This document shows, one piece after another, positions 47,478-56,316 of a stretch of DNA of 64,000 nucleotides. Position 1 is the first letter of the stretch. Each line of letters opens with the position of its first letter. A model generated the notes under the pieces. The model worked only from the letters and a program-made list of their open reading frames with translations, was not told the DNA's origin and made no database searches. Made by a program: the position numbers and the translations under genes. This DNA comes from an uncultured Atopobiaceae bacterium (GTDB taxonomy: Bacteria; Actinomycetota; Coriobacteriia; Coriobacteriales; Atopobiaceae), in NCBI GenBank assembly GCA_944322145.1, contig CALUNW010000004.1, positions 1 to 64,000 of the forward strand. Reading direction: 5' to 3'.

Positions 47478-49963
47478 CACCCCTCGATCTTGACGAGCGG
47501 GGCAAAGCCCTTGAGGAGCTTCTTGGTCTTGCCCGTGCGCGTGAACTTGACCTCGATGGTGTCGCCGGAGACGGAGAGCACCTTGCCGGGACCGAAGGTC
47601 TTGTGGGAGACGGAGTCGCCTGGCGAGAAGGACGAGCTCGCCGTGGGCCGCGCCGGAGCGACGGCCGTGGGGGCCGCGGCAGGACGCGCTCCCCCGCCGG
47701 TCGAGCGCGTGCGCGACCCGAAGACGTTGCCGCCGTAGACCGCAGACCCGCGGCCGCTGCCGAAGGTGCCGTGGCGGTCGCCGCGCTTCTCCCAGCCCAC
47801 GCCGGCAAAGCCCGACGAGCCCACGCCCACGCGCTCCACGTCCGCGGCGGGGATCTCGTTCAGGAAGCGGCTCGGCGGGTTGGCCTGAACCGAGCCAAAG
47901 GTGCGCCTGGTCACGGCATGCGTGAGGTAGAGCTTCTTACGGGCGCGCGTGATGGCCACATATGCCAGGCGCCGCTCCTCCTCCACCGCCGCCAGGTCGC
48001 CGTCGTAGGAGGCGTGCGGGAAGATCCCCTCCTCCATGCCGGCGACGAACACCACCGGAAACTCCAGGCCCTTCGCGGAGTGAATCGTCATCATCGTCAC
48101 CGCATGGGTCTGCCCGGCAAGGGAATCCAGGTCGGACCTCAACGCCAACCACTCGATGAGGGCGGGCAGCTTCTCCGAGGCAACGGGCGGCCTGAAAGAG
48201 GCAGGCGCCGAGACGGCGTCCCCAGCGGGCGAATCGTCTTGACGAGCGAGCGAAGCGAGCGCTGAGCCCGTCGGGGACGCCGCCTCGGCACCGGACGGCT
48301 CGATCGCGCCCGCGGCGCGGAGCTGCTCCAGGGACTCGAGGGTCTCCACGGCGTCGTGCGTCTCGTCGAACTCTGTGGCGACGCCCATGAACTCCTTGAT
48401 GTTCTCGATGCGGCCGTCCGCCTCCACGCTGTGCTCGGCCTCGAGGGCGCGGATGAGGCCGGAGCGGTCCACGATGGCGTCGACCACGTCGGCCAGCTCG
48501 CCGGTGAAGTGGCGCCCGGCCTCGATCACGCCCGTGAACTCCGCGAGCGCCTGGCGCGCCTTGGCGCCGAGCAGGCCCGTCTCGGCGATCGCCAGCTCGC
48601 ATGCTGAGAAGAACGAGATGCCCTCGTCGGCCGCGAGCTCGCGAATCTTGGCGATGGAGGTGGTGCCGATGCCGCGGCGCGGCGTGTTGACCACGCGCAG
48701 CGCGGCCACGTCGTCGTCCGGGTTCACGACGAGCTTGAGGTATGCCATGACGTCGCGGACCTCGGCGCGGTCGAAGAAGCGCGTGCCGCCCACGATCTTG
48801 TAGGGGACGCCCGCGCGCAGGAACATGTCCTCGAGGATGCGCGACTGCGCGTTGGTGCGGTAGAAGACGGCCATGTCGTCGTAGCTCGTGCCGCCGTCAT
48901 GGAGCTTCTCGATCTCCGAGCCAATCCAGCGGCCCTCGTCGCGCTCGTCAGAGGCCTGGAACACGTGGATCTTCTCGCCGTCCCCTGCGTCGGTGAACAG
49001 GCGCTTGGGCTTGCGACGAGCGTTGTTGGCCACCACCGCGTTGGCCGCGGCGAGGATGTGGCCCGTGGAGCGGTAGTTCTGCTCCAGGCGCACCACGCGG
49101 GCGTCCGGGTAGTCCTTCTCAAAGTCCAGGATGTTCTGGATGTCAGCACCGCGCCAGCTGTAGATGGACTGGTCGTCGTCGCCCACGACCATGAGGTTGC
49201 GGTGGCGCGCGGCCAGCAGGTTGGTGATTGCGTACTGGACGTGGTTGGTGTCCTGGTACTCGTCCACGCTGATCTGGCGGAAGCGGTCCTGATAGCGCTC
49301 GAGCACCTCGGGGCGGCGGCTCAGCAGCTCGAAGGTCTTGACGAGCAGGTCGTCGAAGTCCATGGCGTTGGCCTTGGCCAGACGGCGGTCGAGCTCGCGG
49401 TAGACGCGGGCGGCGGCGCGGTCGGCCGGGTTGGACGAGCTCGCCATCTCGTTCGGGCCCACCATCGCGTTCTTGGCCGAGGAGATCTTGGCGCGGATCG
49501 CGTTGAGCGGGAACTGCTTCTGGTCGATGTCGAGGTCGGCCATGATGGACTTGACCAGGCGGCGCGAGTCGTCGTCATCGTAGATGGTGAAGTTGGGTCG
49601 GTAGCCCACGAGCTCCGGGTCCTCGCGCAGCATGCGCACGCACATGGCGTGGAAGGTGCAGACCCACATGCCGCGCGTGCCGTAGGGAAGCAGGGCGTCC
49701 AGACGCTCGCGCATCTCGGCGGCGGCCTTGTTGGTGAACGTGATGGCCAGGACCTGCCACGGGCGCACGCCCTCGTCGGCGATCATGTGGGCGATGCGGT
49801 ATGTGAGCACGCGCGTCTTGCCCGAGCCCGCGCCCGCGAGCACGAGCAGCGGCCCGCGCGTGCACTCGGCCGCCTCCCGCTGGGCGGGGTTGAGGGTCGA
49901 CAGGTCGATGGTCGGGGCCGGGGCCTGTGCCTGGGGAAACAGTGTGGTCTGCTCGATCGCCAT
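47477..49963 (-). CDS. pcrA: ATP-dependent DNA helicase PcrA/UvrD
   Basis: This 828-residue superfamily 1 helicase has Walker A GAGSGKTRVLTYRIAHMI, Ia TFTNKAAAEMRERL, DEYQDTNHVQ, GDDDQSIYSWRGAD, LEQNYRST, TIHSAKGLEFPVVFVAGMEEG and VAITRARKKLYLTHAV. It has the PcrA-type C-terminal tail with a Tudor-like end (SPGDSVSHKTFGPGKVLSV, IEVKFTRTGKTKKLLKGFAPL), which contacts RNA polymerase in relatives. It acts in repair and replication-transcription conflict. Length is slightly above average owing to a ~60-residue Ala/Ser/Pro-rich linker around residue 560-600. Confidence 0.95.
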   Translation of the reverse strand: MAIEQTTLFPQAQAPAPTIDLSTLNPAQREAAECTRGPLLVLAGAGSGKTRVLTYRIAHMIADEGVRPWQVLAITFTNKAAAEMRERLDALLPYGTRGMWVCTFHAMCVRMLREDPELVGYRPNFTIYDDDDSRRLVKSIMADLDIDQKQFPLNAIRAKISSAKNAMVGPNEMASSSNPADRAAARVYRELDRRLAKANAMDFDDLLVKTFELLSRRPEVLERYQDRFRQISVDEYQDTNHVQYAITNLLAARHRNLMVVGDDDQSIYSWRGADIQNILDFEKDYPDARVVRLEQNYRSTGHILAAANAVVANNARRKPKRLFTDAGDGEKIHVFQASDERDEGRWIGSEIEKLHDGGTSYDDMAVFYRTNAQSRILEDMFLRAGVPYKIVGGTRFFDRAEVRDVMAYLKLVVNPDDDVAALRVVNTPRRGIGTTSIAKIRELAADEGISFFSACELAIAETGLLGAKARQALAEFTGVIEAGRHFTGELADVVDAIVDRSGLIRALEAEHSVEADGRIENIKEFMGVATEFDETHDAVETLESLEQLRAAGAIEPSGAEAASPTGSALASLARQDDSPAGDAVSAPASFRPPVASEKLPALIEWLALRSDLDSLAGQTHAVTMMTIHSAKGLEFPVVFVAGMEEGIFPHASYDGDLAAVEEERRLAYVAITRARKKLYLTHAVTRRTFGSVQANPPSRFLNEIPAADVERVGVGSSGFAGVGWEKRGDRHGTFGSGRGSAVYGGNVFGSRTRSTGGGARPAAAPTAVAPARPTASSSFSPGDSVSHKTFGPGKVLSVSGDTIEVKFTRTGKTKKLLKGFAPLVKIEG

Positions 49964-50079
49964 GCTGCGTGGTTCCTCTCGCCGTTTTTCTTGCCCTACG
50001 AGTGTAGCGGCATGACCGGACAGAAACCTCCGGCGAGCGAGAAGAACACAGGGCCGCGGTCAGCGCGCCGCGAGTTGAT

Positions 50080-50234
50080 CCTGGTGCCGGATTTCCGGCA
50101 TCTGCGCGCGTGCCTGATTTCCGAGAAATGCGTGTTTTGGTGCGGGATTACCGAGAAATGCGTGCGGCGGACACGCATATGCCCGGATTCTGGCACCGAT
50201 ATGCGCATATGGCGGGATTCCGGCACCGGCACCA
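50080..50234 (+). repeat. Large intergenic repeat, copy 3
   Basis: This copy has the same unit organisation as copy 1 but is shorter on the right (about 155 bp, two mirror units). It lies between the pcrA start and the marR stop. GCGAGAAGAAC precedes it (50038). Confidence 0.9.
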
Positions 50235-50255
50235 GGGCCCGCGGTCGCGGCCGCG

Positions 50256-50807
50256 CTACTTGCGCTCCTTGTCGGACTCCCCGATCGAGATGTCCTTGTC
50301 GTAGGTGAGGCTGTAGGCGATCTCGAGGCCGCGCAGCAGCTCGCGCGCATCGTGCTCGCCCATCTTGCTCAGGGTCGCGGCGAGGCCCGAGACACCGCCC
50401 GAGCTGTTGTCATGGGCGTGCGCGCGGCCCTCGTTCGTGCAGTAGACGATCACGCGGCGACGATCGTTCTCGTCCGGGATGCGCTTCACGTAGCCCTTGG
50501 TCTCCAGCGAGTCCAGGATGCGCGTCATGCGGGGGCGGGTGTAGCCGAGCTTGCTGGCAAGGTCGGACGGGTTCATCCCCTCGTCCTGGCGGGAGAGGTA
50601 CTCGAGCACCGGGTCCTCGCCCATCGACATGCCATAGGCCGTGCCAATGGAGCCCTTGGCGACGCCTCGGGAGTACATGATGAGCTTCTTAGCCGCGTCC
50701 TCGTAGTCCATCCTCGCGCTACTCGTCCCTTCCAGCGAGCACACGGAGCTTGTCGCCCCACCAAACTCAAGTTGGTTAATGGTAGCAACTTTTTCCTGAG
50801 TTTGCAT
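50256..50807 (-). CDS. MarR family transcriptional regulator
   Basis: This MarR-type winged-helix regulator (183 residues from ATG 50807) has MNPSDLASKLGYTRPRMTRILDSLETKGYVKRIPDENDRRRVIVYCT as its core. ATG 50807 has GGGAGGTG ahead of it, but the family-like part starts only at the internal ATG 50711, and the DNA between the two is locally AT-rich; a 151-residue product is possible. Positions 50774-50790 (GGTTAATGGTAGCAACT) match a site upstream of the PTS operon. It is the last gene after the PTS, ManA-like and HAD genes and may regulate them. Confidence 0.82.
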   Translation of the reverse strand: MQTQEKVATINQLEFGGATSSVCSLEGTSSARMDYEDAAKKLIMYSRGVAKGSIGTAYGMSMGEDPVLEYLSRQDEGMNPSDLASKLGYTRPRMTRILDSLETKGYVKRIPDENDRRRVIVYCTNEGRAHAHDNSSGGVSGLAATLSKMGEHDARELLRGLEIAYSLTYDKDISIGESDKERK

Positions 50808-50853
50808 GAAGAACACCTCCCGTGAAAGCGAGAAAAGCGATCCTGTCGGGACG

Positions 50854-51696
50854 TCACGACTCCCCGAGAAGCGAGAAGATCGTCTCAGCGAGGCCGTCGT
50901 GGTCGTTGTCGAGCGCGGTCACGCGCGCGGCCGCGGCGCGCACCTCCGCGGGCGCGTTGGCCATGGCCCAGCTCTGCGGCACCGCACTCAGCATGTCGAT
51001 GTCGTTGCGGCCGTCGCCGAACGCCGCAGCGCGCTCGAGGGGCACGCCGAGGTGCTCGCACACGGCGCCGATGCCCTCCGTCTTGCTCGCGCGCCCGTCC
51101 ATGACCTCGCAGAGAATGGACGAGGACCTCACCACGGAGAGCTGCGGGAACGCCGCGCCCAGCTCGCGCTCCGCACGCTCGATGGCCGCGGGCTCGCCTG
51201 CGAGCAGGAACTTGTGGAGCCCGCGCTCCGAGAAGTGCTCCTCGAGCGACCCCTCGACCGACTCCACGCCCACGATGCGCTCCTCGCGCGCGACGCGCGG
51301 GTCGCGGCGGTCCGACGTCACCCACGCGTGGTAGCCGTAGGCCATGCAGCAAAGCTCCGGAAAGGCACAGGCCACGTAGTCGTGCACCTCAAGCGCGCAC
51401 CCGAGCGCGATGGGACGGCTCAGCAGCTCCGCGCCCGCCGCGTCTATCACGTAGGCGCCGCTGTAGCACACCGTGGGGCCGGAGCAGCCCAGCTCGCGCC
51501 TTATCTCCTCCAGCGCCTCCGGCATGCGGGCCGAGACCAGCACGAGCGGCACGCCGCGCGCAGCGAGCTCGCGCGCCGCCGCGGCGGTCCGCGGGCTCAC
51601 CCGATGCGCCGCATCGAGGACGGTCCCGTCAACGTCCGAGAACACCACCGAGGGCAGGGCACCGTCGCCCGACGCCCCGCAAAGCGCGTCAGCCAT
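50854..51696 (-). CDS. HAD-superfamily phosphatase (Cof type IIB)
   Basis: This 280-residue HAD hydrolase has motif I FSDVDGTVLD, motif II LVSARMPE, the Lys motif in DGRASKTEGIGAV and motif IV AAFGDGRNDIDML. A IIB cap lies between motifs II and III. It most likely dephosphorylates a sugar phosphate or related small metabolite. ATG 51696 (or 51699) follows GGAGGAG and overlaps the stop of the ManA-like gene, so it is co-translated with the PTS-linked sugar genes. Confidence 0.9.
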   Translation of the reverse strand: MADALCGASGDGALPSVVFSDVDGTVLDAAHRVSPRTAAAARELAARGVPLVLVSARMPEALEEIRRELGCSGPTVCYSGAYVIDAAGAELLSRPIALGCALEVHDYVACAFPELCCMAYGYHAWVTSDRRDPRVAREERIVGVESVEGSLEEHFSERGLHKFLLAGEPAAIERAERELGAAFPQLSVVRSSSILCEVMDGRASKTEGIGAVCEHLGVPLERAAAFGDGRNDIDMLSAVPQSWAMANAPAEVRAAAARVTALDNDHDGLAETIFSLLGES

Positions 51697-53450
51697 CATC
51701 TCTCCTCCGTACCGCGCACGTGCGCGCGCATCAGCATCGCAGTCGATCGTCCGTCGTTTCTTATCGCGAAGGCGCCCGTCGCCGCCGGGACCACGAACGT
51801 CTCCGCGTAGTGCACCCTCATCGGCTCGAAGGCGCCCTCGGGGCTCTCCACGAGGACCTCCTCGCCCTCCACCAGGTTGAGCACGTTGACGGTGCCCGCC
51901 GTGTCGAGAAGGGCGCGCCCGCCGGGCCCCACCGTGTAGCGCCTGGTCTCCAGCGGCTCCAGCGCGTGGAGCCCGGTGCGCTCCACCCGCGCCGCACCGC
52001 AGGGCTCGTCGACGTCCGCCGCCTGGTCCACGAGGCTCTTCTCGACCCACCCCGTGGTGCGGTCCCACCGGATGACCTCGCGGCCGCGTGTCAGGTGCAC
52101 CGGGCGCGGCCGACCGTCCAGGCCCGTGCGCCCCCAGTCCCAGAGCTTGAACGTGAAGATGTAGGGCGTGGCGCTGATCTCCAGGACCATCGTGTTGGCG
52201 CCGGAGCAGTGGACCGTCCCCGCGGGAATGAGAACGTGGTCGTGGCGGCGGGCGGGGCTGCGGTTCACGTAGCGCTCGGCATCGAAGGGGGCGCCTCCCG
52301 CATTGGCCTCCTCCAGGGCGCCCATCATCTCACCGGGGTCCACGCCCTCACGAAGCCCCAGGTAGACGCACGCGTCCTCGCCCGCGTCCAGGATGTAGTA
52401 GCTCTCGTCCTGCGTGTAGGCCATGCCAAACGCGCGCCGGATATAGTCCGTGGTGGGGTGCACCTGCAGCGAGAGGTTCTGCCCGCCCATGGTGTCCAGG
52501 AGGTCAAAGCGGATGGGGAACTCCGCCCCGTAGCGCGCGTAGACGCCCTCGCCCAGGAGCGGCAGCGGCCGCAGGAGCACGAGGTCCATCGCCGGCACGC
52601 GCACCACGGCGTTGTCAAAGGCCAGGGCGAGCGCGTTCTCCTCGGGCACGCCGTCGAAGGACCAGGCGTAGTTGGGGGCGTCATCCGGCAGTCCAAAGCG
52701 CTCGCGCATCCACTGGCCGCCCCACACGCCGGGGTCGAAGTACGGAACCGTGCGGAAGGGACGGCTCGCCGCAACGTCCAATGCGTCCTGGAGCGCCTCG
52801 CCTGTGACGGCGCGGGGCGCGCCCGCCTCCACGGTGTCCACCACGAAGTCCGCCCGGGGCAGCACGCGGGCCTTCACGCGGTCCGCCAGGCGCCACTCCA
52901 CGAAGTAGCCGCGCTTGACCTTGCGCAGGACGTCCTCGCCCGCGTTGTCGCAGCCGTAGTTGGGCATGCCGGCGCGGTAGCGGAGCTGAATCTCCCAGCG
53001 CGTCACGTCCGCGTAGACGAGCACGTCACCGGGGTGGACGAGCGTCGCTCCAAAGCCGCAGACCACCACGAGCCCCTCGGCGCTCGCCACCCGCTCGCGC
53101 GCGGCGGCAAGCGCGTCGGCGTCCATGAAGTCCTCGAGCTCGCCGAAGCACATGCGCCCGAAGACGCGGTCGTCCGTGAGGAAGGGCGCCATGCGGCGCG
53201 TGAGCTCCGCGGGCTCGGGAAAGAGCCCCCGCGTGGCGAGAAGAACGTCCGGCCGCAGATCGCGCAGGGCGTCCAGCAGCTCGTCCTCCCGCACGCCCGG
53301 GTAGCACTCGCACGAGACCACGACGCGCGACGGGCCCGCCGCGCGGAGTTCGTCCACGTGGCGGGCCAGTGCGGCCAGCAGGGCGCCATAGCCAAGAAAG
53401 ACCTCGTGCCCCGGAACGGGAACGGTGGGGAAGCGGTCGTACGAGCCCAT
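51696..53450 (-). CDS. Class I mannose-6-phosphate isomerase-like protein with N-terminal extension
   Basis: This 584-residue protein carries a type-I phosphomannose isomerase-like cupin module in its C-terminal ~360 residues. Family blocks include YFDPGVWGGQWM, NLSLQVHPTTDYI, DESYYILDAGEDA, IPAGTVHCSGANTMVLEIS and YIFTFKLWDWGR, with the metal-ligand pattern QVHP...E...H. The first ~215 residues form a domain I do not recognise with certainty; it has kinase-like alternation (VVVSCECYPG, VVVCGFGATLVHPGD) but no P-loop. Related long ManA forms occur in Gram-positive bacteria. It is downstream of the PTS and probably channels the imported hexose-6-phosphate. Confidence 0.75.
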   Translation of the reverse strand: MGSYDRFPTVPVPGHEVFLGYGALLAALARHVDELRAAGPSRVVVSCECYPGVREDELLDALRDLRPDVLLATRGLFPEPAELTRRMAPFLTDDRVFGRMCFGELEDFMDADALAAARERVASAEGLVVVCGFGATLVHPGDVLVYADVTRWEIQLRYRAGMPNYGCDNAGEDVLRKVKRGYFVEWRLADRVKARVLPRADFVVDTVEAGAPRAVTGEALQDALDVAASRPFRTVPYFDPGVWGGQWMRERFGLPDDAPNYAWSFDGVPEENALALAFDNAVVRVPAMDLVLLRPLPLLGEGVYARYGAEFPIRFDLLDTMGGQNLSLQVHPTTDYIRRAFGMAYTQDESYYILDAGEDACVYLGLREGVDPGEMMGALEEANAGGAPFDAERYVNRSPARRHDHVLIPAGTVHCSGANTMVLEISATPYIFTFKLWDWGRTGLDGRPRPVHLTRGREVIRWDRTTGWVEKSLVDQAADVDEPCGAARVERTGLHALEPLETRRYTVGPGGRALLDTAGTVNVLNLVEGEEVLVESPEGAFEPMRVHYAETFVVPAATGAFAIRNDGRSTAMLMRAHVRGTEER

Positions 53451-53487
53451 GGGGAGGCGTCACCCCCGCCCGTTCTTCTCGCCCACG

Positions 53488-53808
53488 TCACTTCCCGCCC
53501 TTCTTGAAACCGGCTTCGAGGTCCACGCCCGCGGCGTCGAGGATCGCGCGCACGTTCTTCTTGGCGTTGGTGGTGCCCACCTTGAGGACGACGGACATGA
53601 CCGCGCCAACCACCAGCAAAGCTACGCCGAGCACGCCGAAGCCCGCCCCTCCCCCGCCGTAGAAGCCCCAGTACCCCACGAGAAACCCGACGGCCAGCAG
53701 CGAGTAGCCTATGCGCAGCCACACGTTCAGCCGCTGGATGGCGTCGGTCTGGAGCTTGGCCTCTCGGACGAGGTCCTCGCGCGTCCAGTTGGAGGTGTCG
53801 AGTGCCAT
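53488..53808 (-). CDS. Small two-span membrane protein of the PTS operon
   Basis: This 106-residue protein starts at ATG 53808 (GAGAGGAAG upstream). A short amphipathic N-terminus (WTREDLVREAKLQTDAIQRL) precedes two membrane spans separated by a Gly-rich loop (YSLLAVGFLVGYWGFYGGGG, VLGVALLVVGAVMSVVLKVG) and a basic tail. I recognise no family; it is not the soluble DUF956 (ManO) often found in mannose PTS operons. It lies between EIID and the ManA-like gene in the same direction, so a role with the transporter is only inferred. Confidence 0.65.
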   Translation of the reverse strand: MALDTSNWTREDLVREAKLQTDAIQRLNVWLRIGYSLLAVGFLVGYWGFYGGGGAGFGVLGVALLVVGAVMSVVLKVGTTNAKKNVRAILDAAGVDLEAGFKKGGK

Positions 53809-53911
53809 GGTCTTCCTCTCGGTAGCGGTGTGCCCGGGCCGCACAGGGGGAGACGACGGCCCGGGCAGAAGGAGGTATGCGAACCTAAAGGTGCGGTGCG
53901 TCGAGCGGGAC

Positions 53912-54763
53912 TTACGCGGTCGGCGCGGCGATCGTGGCGGCGCCGAAGAAGCCCACGGCAGCGCCGACGAAGGCGATGACGAGCAGGATCAGCATCGTGA
54001 CGATGGGGCTGACCTTCTTCTTGGTCATGAGCCACCAGCACAGGATGGTGAAGCCGAGCGGGAGCAGCTTGGGGTAGATGCCGTCGAGCGTGCCCTGGAG
54101 CGTGCCGCCGCCGGGAAGCTGCAGCGACGTGGAGATGGAGACCCAGGTGGCGCAGACGGCGCCGATGACCATGGTGCCGACCATCACGATGGCGTCGCGC
54201 AGGGCCGTGGCGTTGGGGCCGACGAGGGCCTCGACCGCGGCGCCGCCGAGGTCATAGCCGCGATAGTACGCGAGGCGCATGCCGAAGTAGGCGAGCAGGT
54301 TCCACACCACGATGTAGAAGATGGCGCCGAGCGGGCTGCCGCCCTCGGAGAGGCCCATCGCGATGCCGAGCAGGATCGGGATGAGCGTGCCGACGATCAG
54401 GGAGTCGCCGATGCCGGCGAGCGGGCCCATGAGGCCGGCGCGAATGCCGTTGATGGTCTCGTCGTCGATGGCCTCGCCGTTGGCGCGCGCCTCCTCGAGG
54501 CCCACGGTGACGCCGACGATCATGGAGCCAATCTGCGGCTCGGTGTTGAAGAACGCGGAGTAGGTGGTGAGGGCCTTCTGCTGGTCCTCCTTCTTGTCGT
54601 AGAGGTCCTCGACGATCGGCAGCATGGAGACCAGGTAGCCGAAGGTCTGCATGTGCTCCTGCGAGAAGCACGTGAGGTTGCCGTAGTACCAGTTGCGGAA
54701 GGACTTGGCGAGGGCCTTCTTGGAGACCTTCCTGCCTCCCTTGGCGGCGGTGGTGTCAGCCAT
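53912..54763 (-). CDS. PTS mannose/fructose/sorbose family EIID
   Basis: This 283-residue EIID membrane component of a mannose-superfamily phosphotransferase has the N-terminal SFRNWYYGNLTCFSQEHMQTFGYLVSMLPIVEDLY, AFFNTEPQIGSMIVGVTVGLEE, IRAGLMGPLAGIGDSLIVGTL and LAYYRGYDLGG blocks. The first Thr-rich 20 residues are a variable extension. Its ATG overlaps the EIIC stop (TAATG). Sugar specificity (mannose, fructose, sorbose, GalNAc, glucosamine) cannot be set from sequence alone; the neighbouring ManA-like protein favours mannose or a derivative. Confidence 0.93.
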   Translation of the reverse strand: MADTTAAKGGRKVSKKALAKSFRNWYYGNLTCFSQEHMQTFGYLVSMLPIVEDLYDKKEDQQKALTTYSAFFNTEPQIGSMIVGVTVGLEEARANGEAIDDETINGIRAGLMGPLAGIGDSLIVGTLIPILLGIAMGLSEGGSPLGAIFYIVVWNLLAYFGMRLAYYRGYDLGGAAVEALVGPNATALRDAIVMVGTMVIGAVCATWVSISTSLQLPGGGTLQGTLDGIYPKLLPLGFTILCWWLMTKKKVSPIVTMLILLVIAFVGAAVGFFGAATIAAPTA

Positions 54764-55620
54764 TAGATGTCCTCCTCTTCCTCGTCGTCAGCTGCGGTGA
54801 GCTCGCCGGACGCGGCAGCCACCACGGGACGGTTCTTGAGCGTGGAGATCTGGAAGTTGATGAGCGCGAAGAAGCAGGCGATCGCGGAGGCGGCGATGAG
54901 GTTGCAGCCCATGACCGCGGCCAGGGTGAAGCCGAAGAAGAAGGTCAGGAAGTCGGTGGGCTTGGCGATGACCTGCTTGAGCAGGATGGCGATACCGACG
55001 CAGGGAAGCAGGGAGCCGAGGGCGAACAGCGTCTTCATGGGCAGGCCGTCCATGGGCAGGCTGTTCATGATGAAGCTCACCATGTCCTGGCCAAAGTAGA
55101 CGATGACGAACGTGGGGATGAAGGAGCAGACGATGTGGGAGATCCAGGGCAGGACCATGTCCACGAGGTAGAGCTTGTGGGTGTCACCCTTCTCGAGCCA
55201 CTTCCAGCCCATGCCCTGCCAGGCGAGGTTGATGGTGGCGGTGCCGTAGAAGAGGATGGCGCCGAGGGTGCCGCAGGTGGCGCCGAGGGTCGTGGCGAGA
55301 GCGGCGGCGTCGGCGCTGTTGGGGTCGAGGCCCTGGGCCTTGACGGCCATCATGGCCAGCGGGATGCCGATGTAGCAGGCCGCGCGGACGTCGGCGGAGA
55401 CGGTGCCGCCGGGGGTGACGAGAGCGATGTAGACGACCTGGATGGCCATGCCCACGATGATGCCGAGGGTCATGTCGCCCAGGATGAGGCCGACGATCAG
55501 GCCGGCGACGAGCGGGCGCCCGAGCGTGTAGTTGCCGATGGACGTGCCGCCGAGGCCGGGCATCGACGCCAGGCAGGCGAACAGTCCCAGCAGCGCCGCC
55601 TGGAACACGTTAATAACCAT
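54763..55620 (-). CDS. PTS mannose/fructose/sorbose family EIIC
   Basis: This 285-residue EIIC membrane component begins FQAALLGLFACLASMPGLGGTSIGNYTLGRPLVAGLIVGLILGD, the family N-terminus. Further blocks (GTVSADVRAACYIGIPLAMM, WISHIVCSFIPTFVIVYFG) and multiple spans are typical. It ends with a very acidic tail (DDEEEEDI). It lies 133 bp downstream of EIIB, a gap that contains a palindromic repeat; its own start is ATG 55620. Confidence 0.93.
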   Translation of the reverse strand: MVINVFQAALLGLFACLASMPGLGGTSIGNYTLGRPLVAGLIVGLILGDMTLGIIVGMAIQVVYIALVTPGGTVSADVRAACYIGIPLAMMAVKAQGLDPNSADAAALATTLGATCGTLGAILFYGTATINLAWQGMGWKWLEKGDTHKLYLVDMVLPWISHIVCSFIPTFVIVYFGQDMVSFIMNSLPMDGLPMKTLFALGSLLPCVGIAILLKQVIAKPTDFLTFFFGFTLAAVMGCNLIAASAIACFFALINFQISTLKNRPVVAAASGELTAADDEEEEDI

Positions 55621-55714
55621 TGCTTACCACCTTTCCGTGAGTGGTGTCCCCTAGGGACATTATGTTTGCCGGAGCGGCGGCATCCCGGGACGTGCCGCCA
55701 CGAAGCAACGTGAG

Positions 55715-55743
55715 TGATGAAAAGGGACAGTCCCTTTTCATCA
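55715..55743. repeat. GGGACWGTCCC palindrome (TGATGAAAAGGGAC arms)
   Basis: This is a perfect 14-nt inverted repeat around one A, in the EIIB-EIIC gap of the PTS operon, 11 bases past the EIIB stop. It could protect or segment the polycistronic mRNA. Confidence 0.92.
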
Positions 55744-55753
55744 TGGGGCTGGG

Positions 55754-56251
55754 CTAGAAGCCAAACTGGCCGCGGAACTTGTCCCAGGTGCCGGTCTCCT
55801 TGTCGGGGATCAGGCGGAAGTCGACGGTGTAGCCCTTCTTGGAGATGGCCTCGAGCGCCTCGGCCTCCTCCTGGGTGATCGACTGGTTGTTGCCGATCTT
55901 GGTGGTGCCGGGACGGTCGTTGCACGGCCCCACGATGACGGTCTTGACGTCGTCGGGCACAAACCCAAAGTTCACGAGGATCTCGGCCATGTCGACGGGG
56001 TTCTTGGTGATGAGGAAGTAGCGGGTCTTGGAGTCGCGAACGGTCTGGGCCTTCTCCTTGAAGTGCTCCATCGTCCACACGAAGGTCTTCTTGTCGGGAG
56101 CGGCACTCTTGTAGGCGCTCTTGAGGACGGGGTTGGACGCCGCGGCGTCGTTGACGGCGATGATGCCGTCGCAGGGGTACTCGAGGGCCCAGCGGGTGAC
56201 GGTCTGGCCGTGGATCATGCGGTCGTCGATGCGGACAAACGAAACTGCCAT
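55754..56251 (-). CDS. PTS mannose/fructose/sorbose family EIIB
   Basis: This 165-residue EIIB has the phosphorylated His at residue 14 in IDDRMIHGQTVTRW. The LITKNPVDMAEILVNFG, VIVGPCNDRPGTTKIG and NNQSITQEEAEALEAISKKGY blocks are conserved. It receives the phosphate from EIIA and passes it to the sugar. ATG 56251 has AAGGAGAAG upstream; an upstream in-frame extension is Arg-rich and not family-like. Confidence 0.95.
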   Translation of the reverse strand: MAVSFVRIDDRMIHGQTVTRWALEYPCDGIIAVNDAAASNPVLKSAYKSAAPDKKTFVWTMEHFKEKAQTVRDSKTRYFLITKNPVDMAEILVNFGFVPDDVKTVIVGPCNDRPGTTKIGNNQSITQEEAEALEAISKKGYTVDFRLIPDKETGTWDKFRGQFGF

Positions 56252-56316
56252 GTTCTTCTCCTTACGCGTGTTCTTATCTGATGGCGGGCGCACCCGCCGT
56301 CCTTGCGTCGTGCGGA

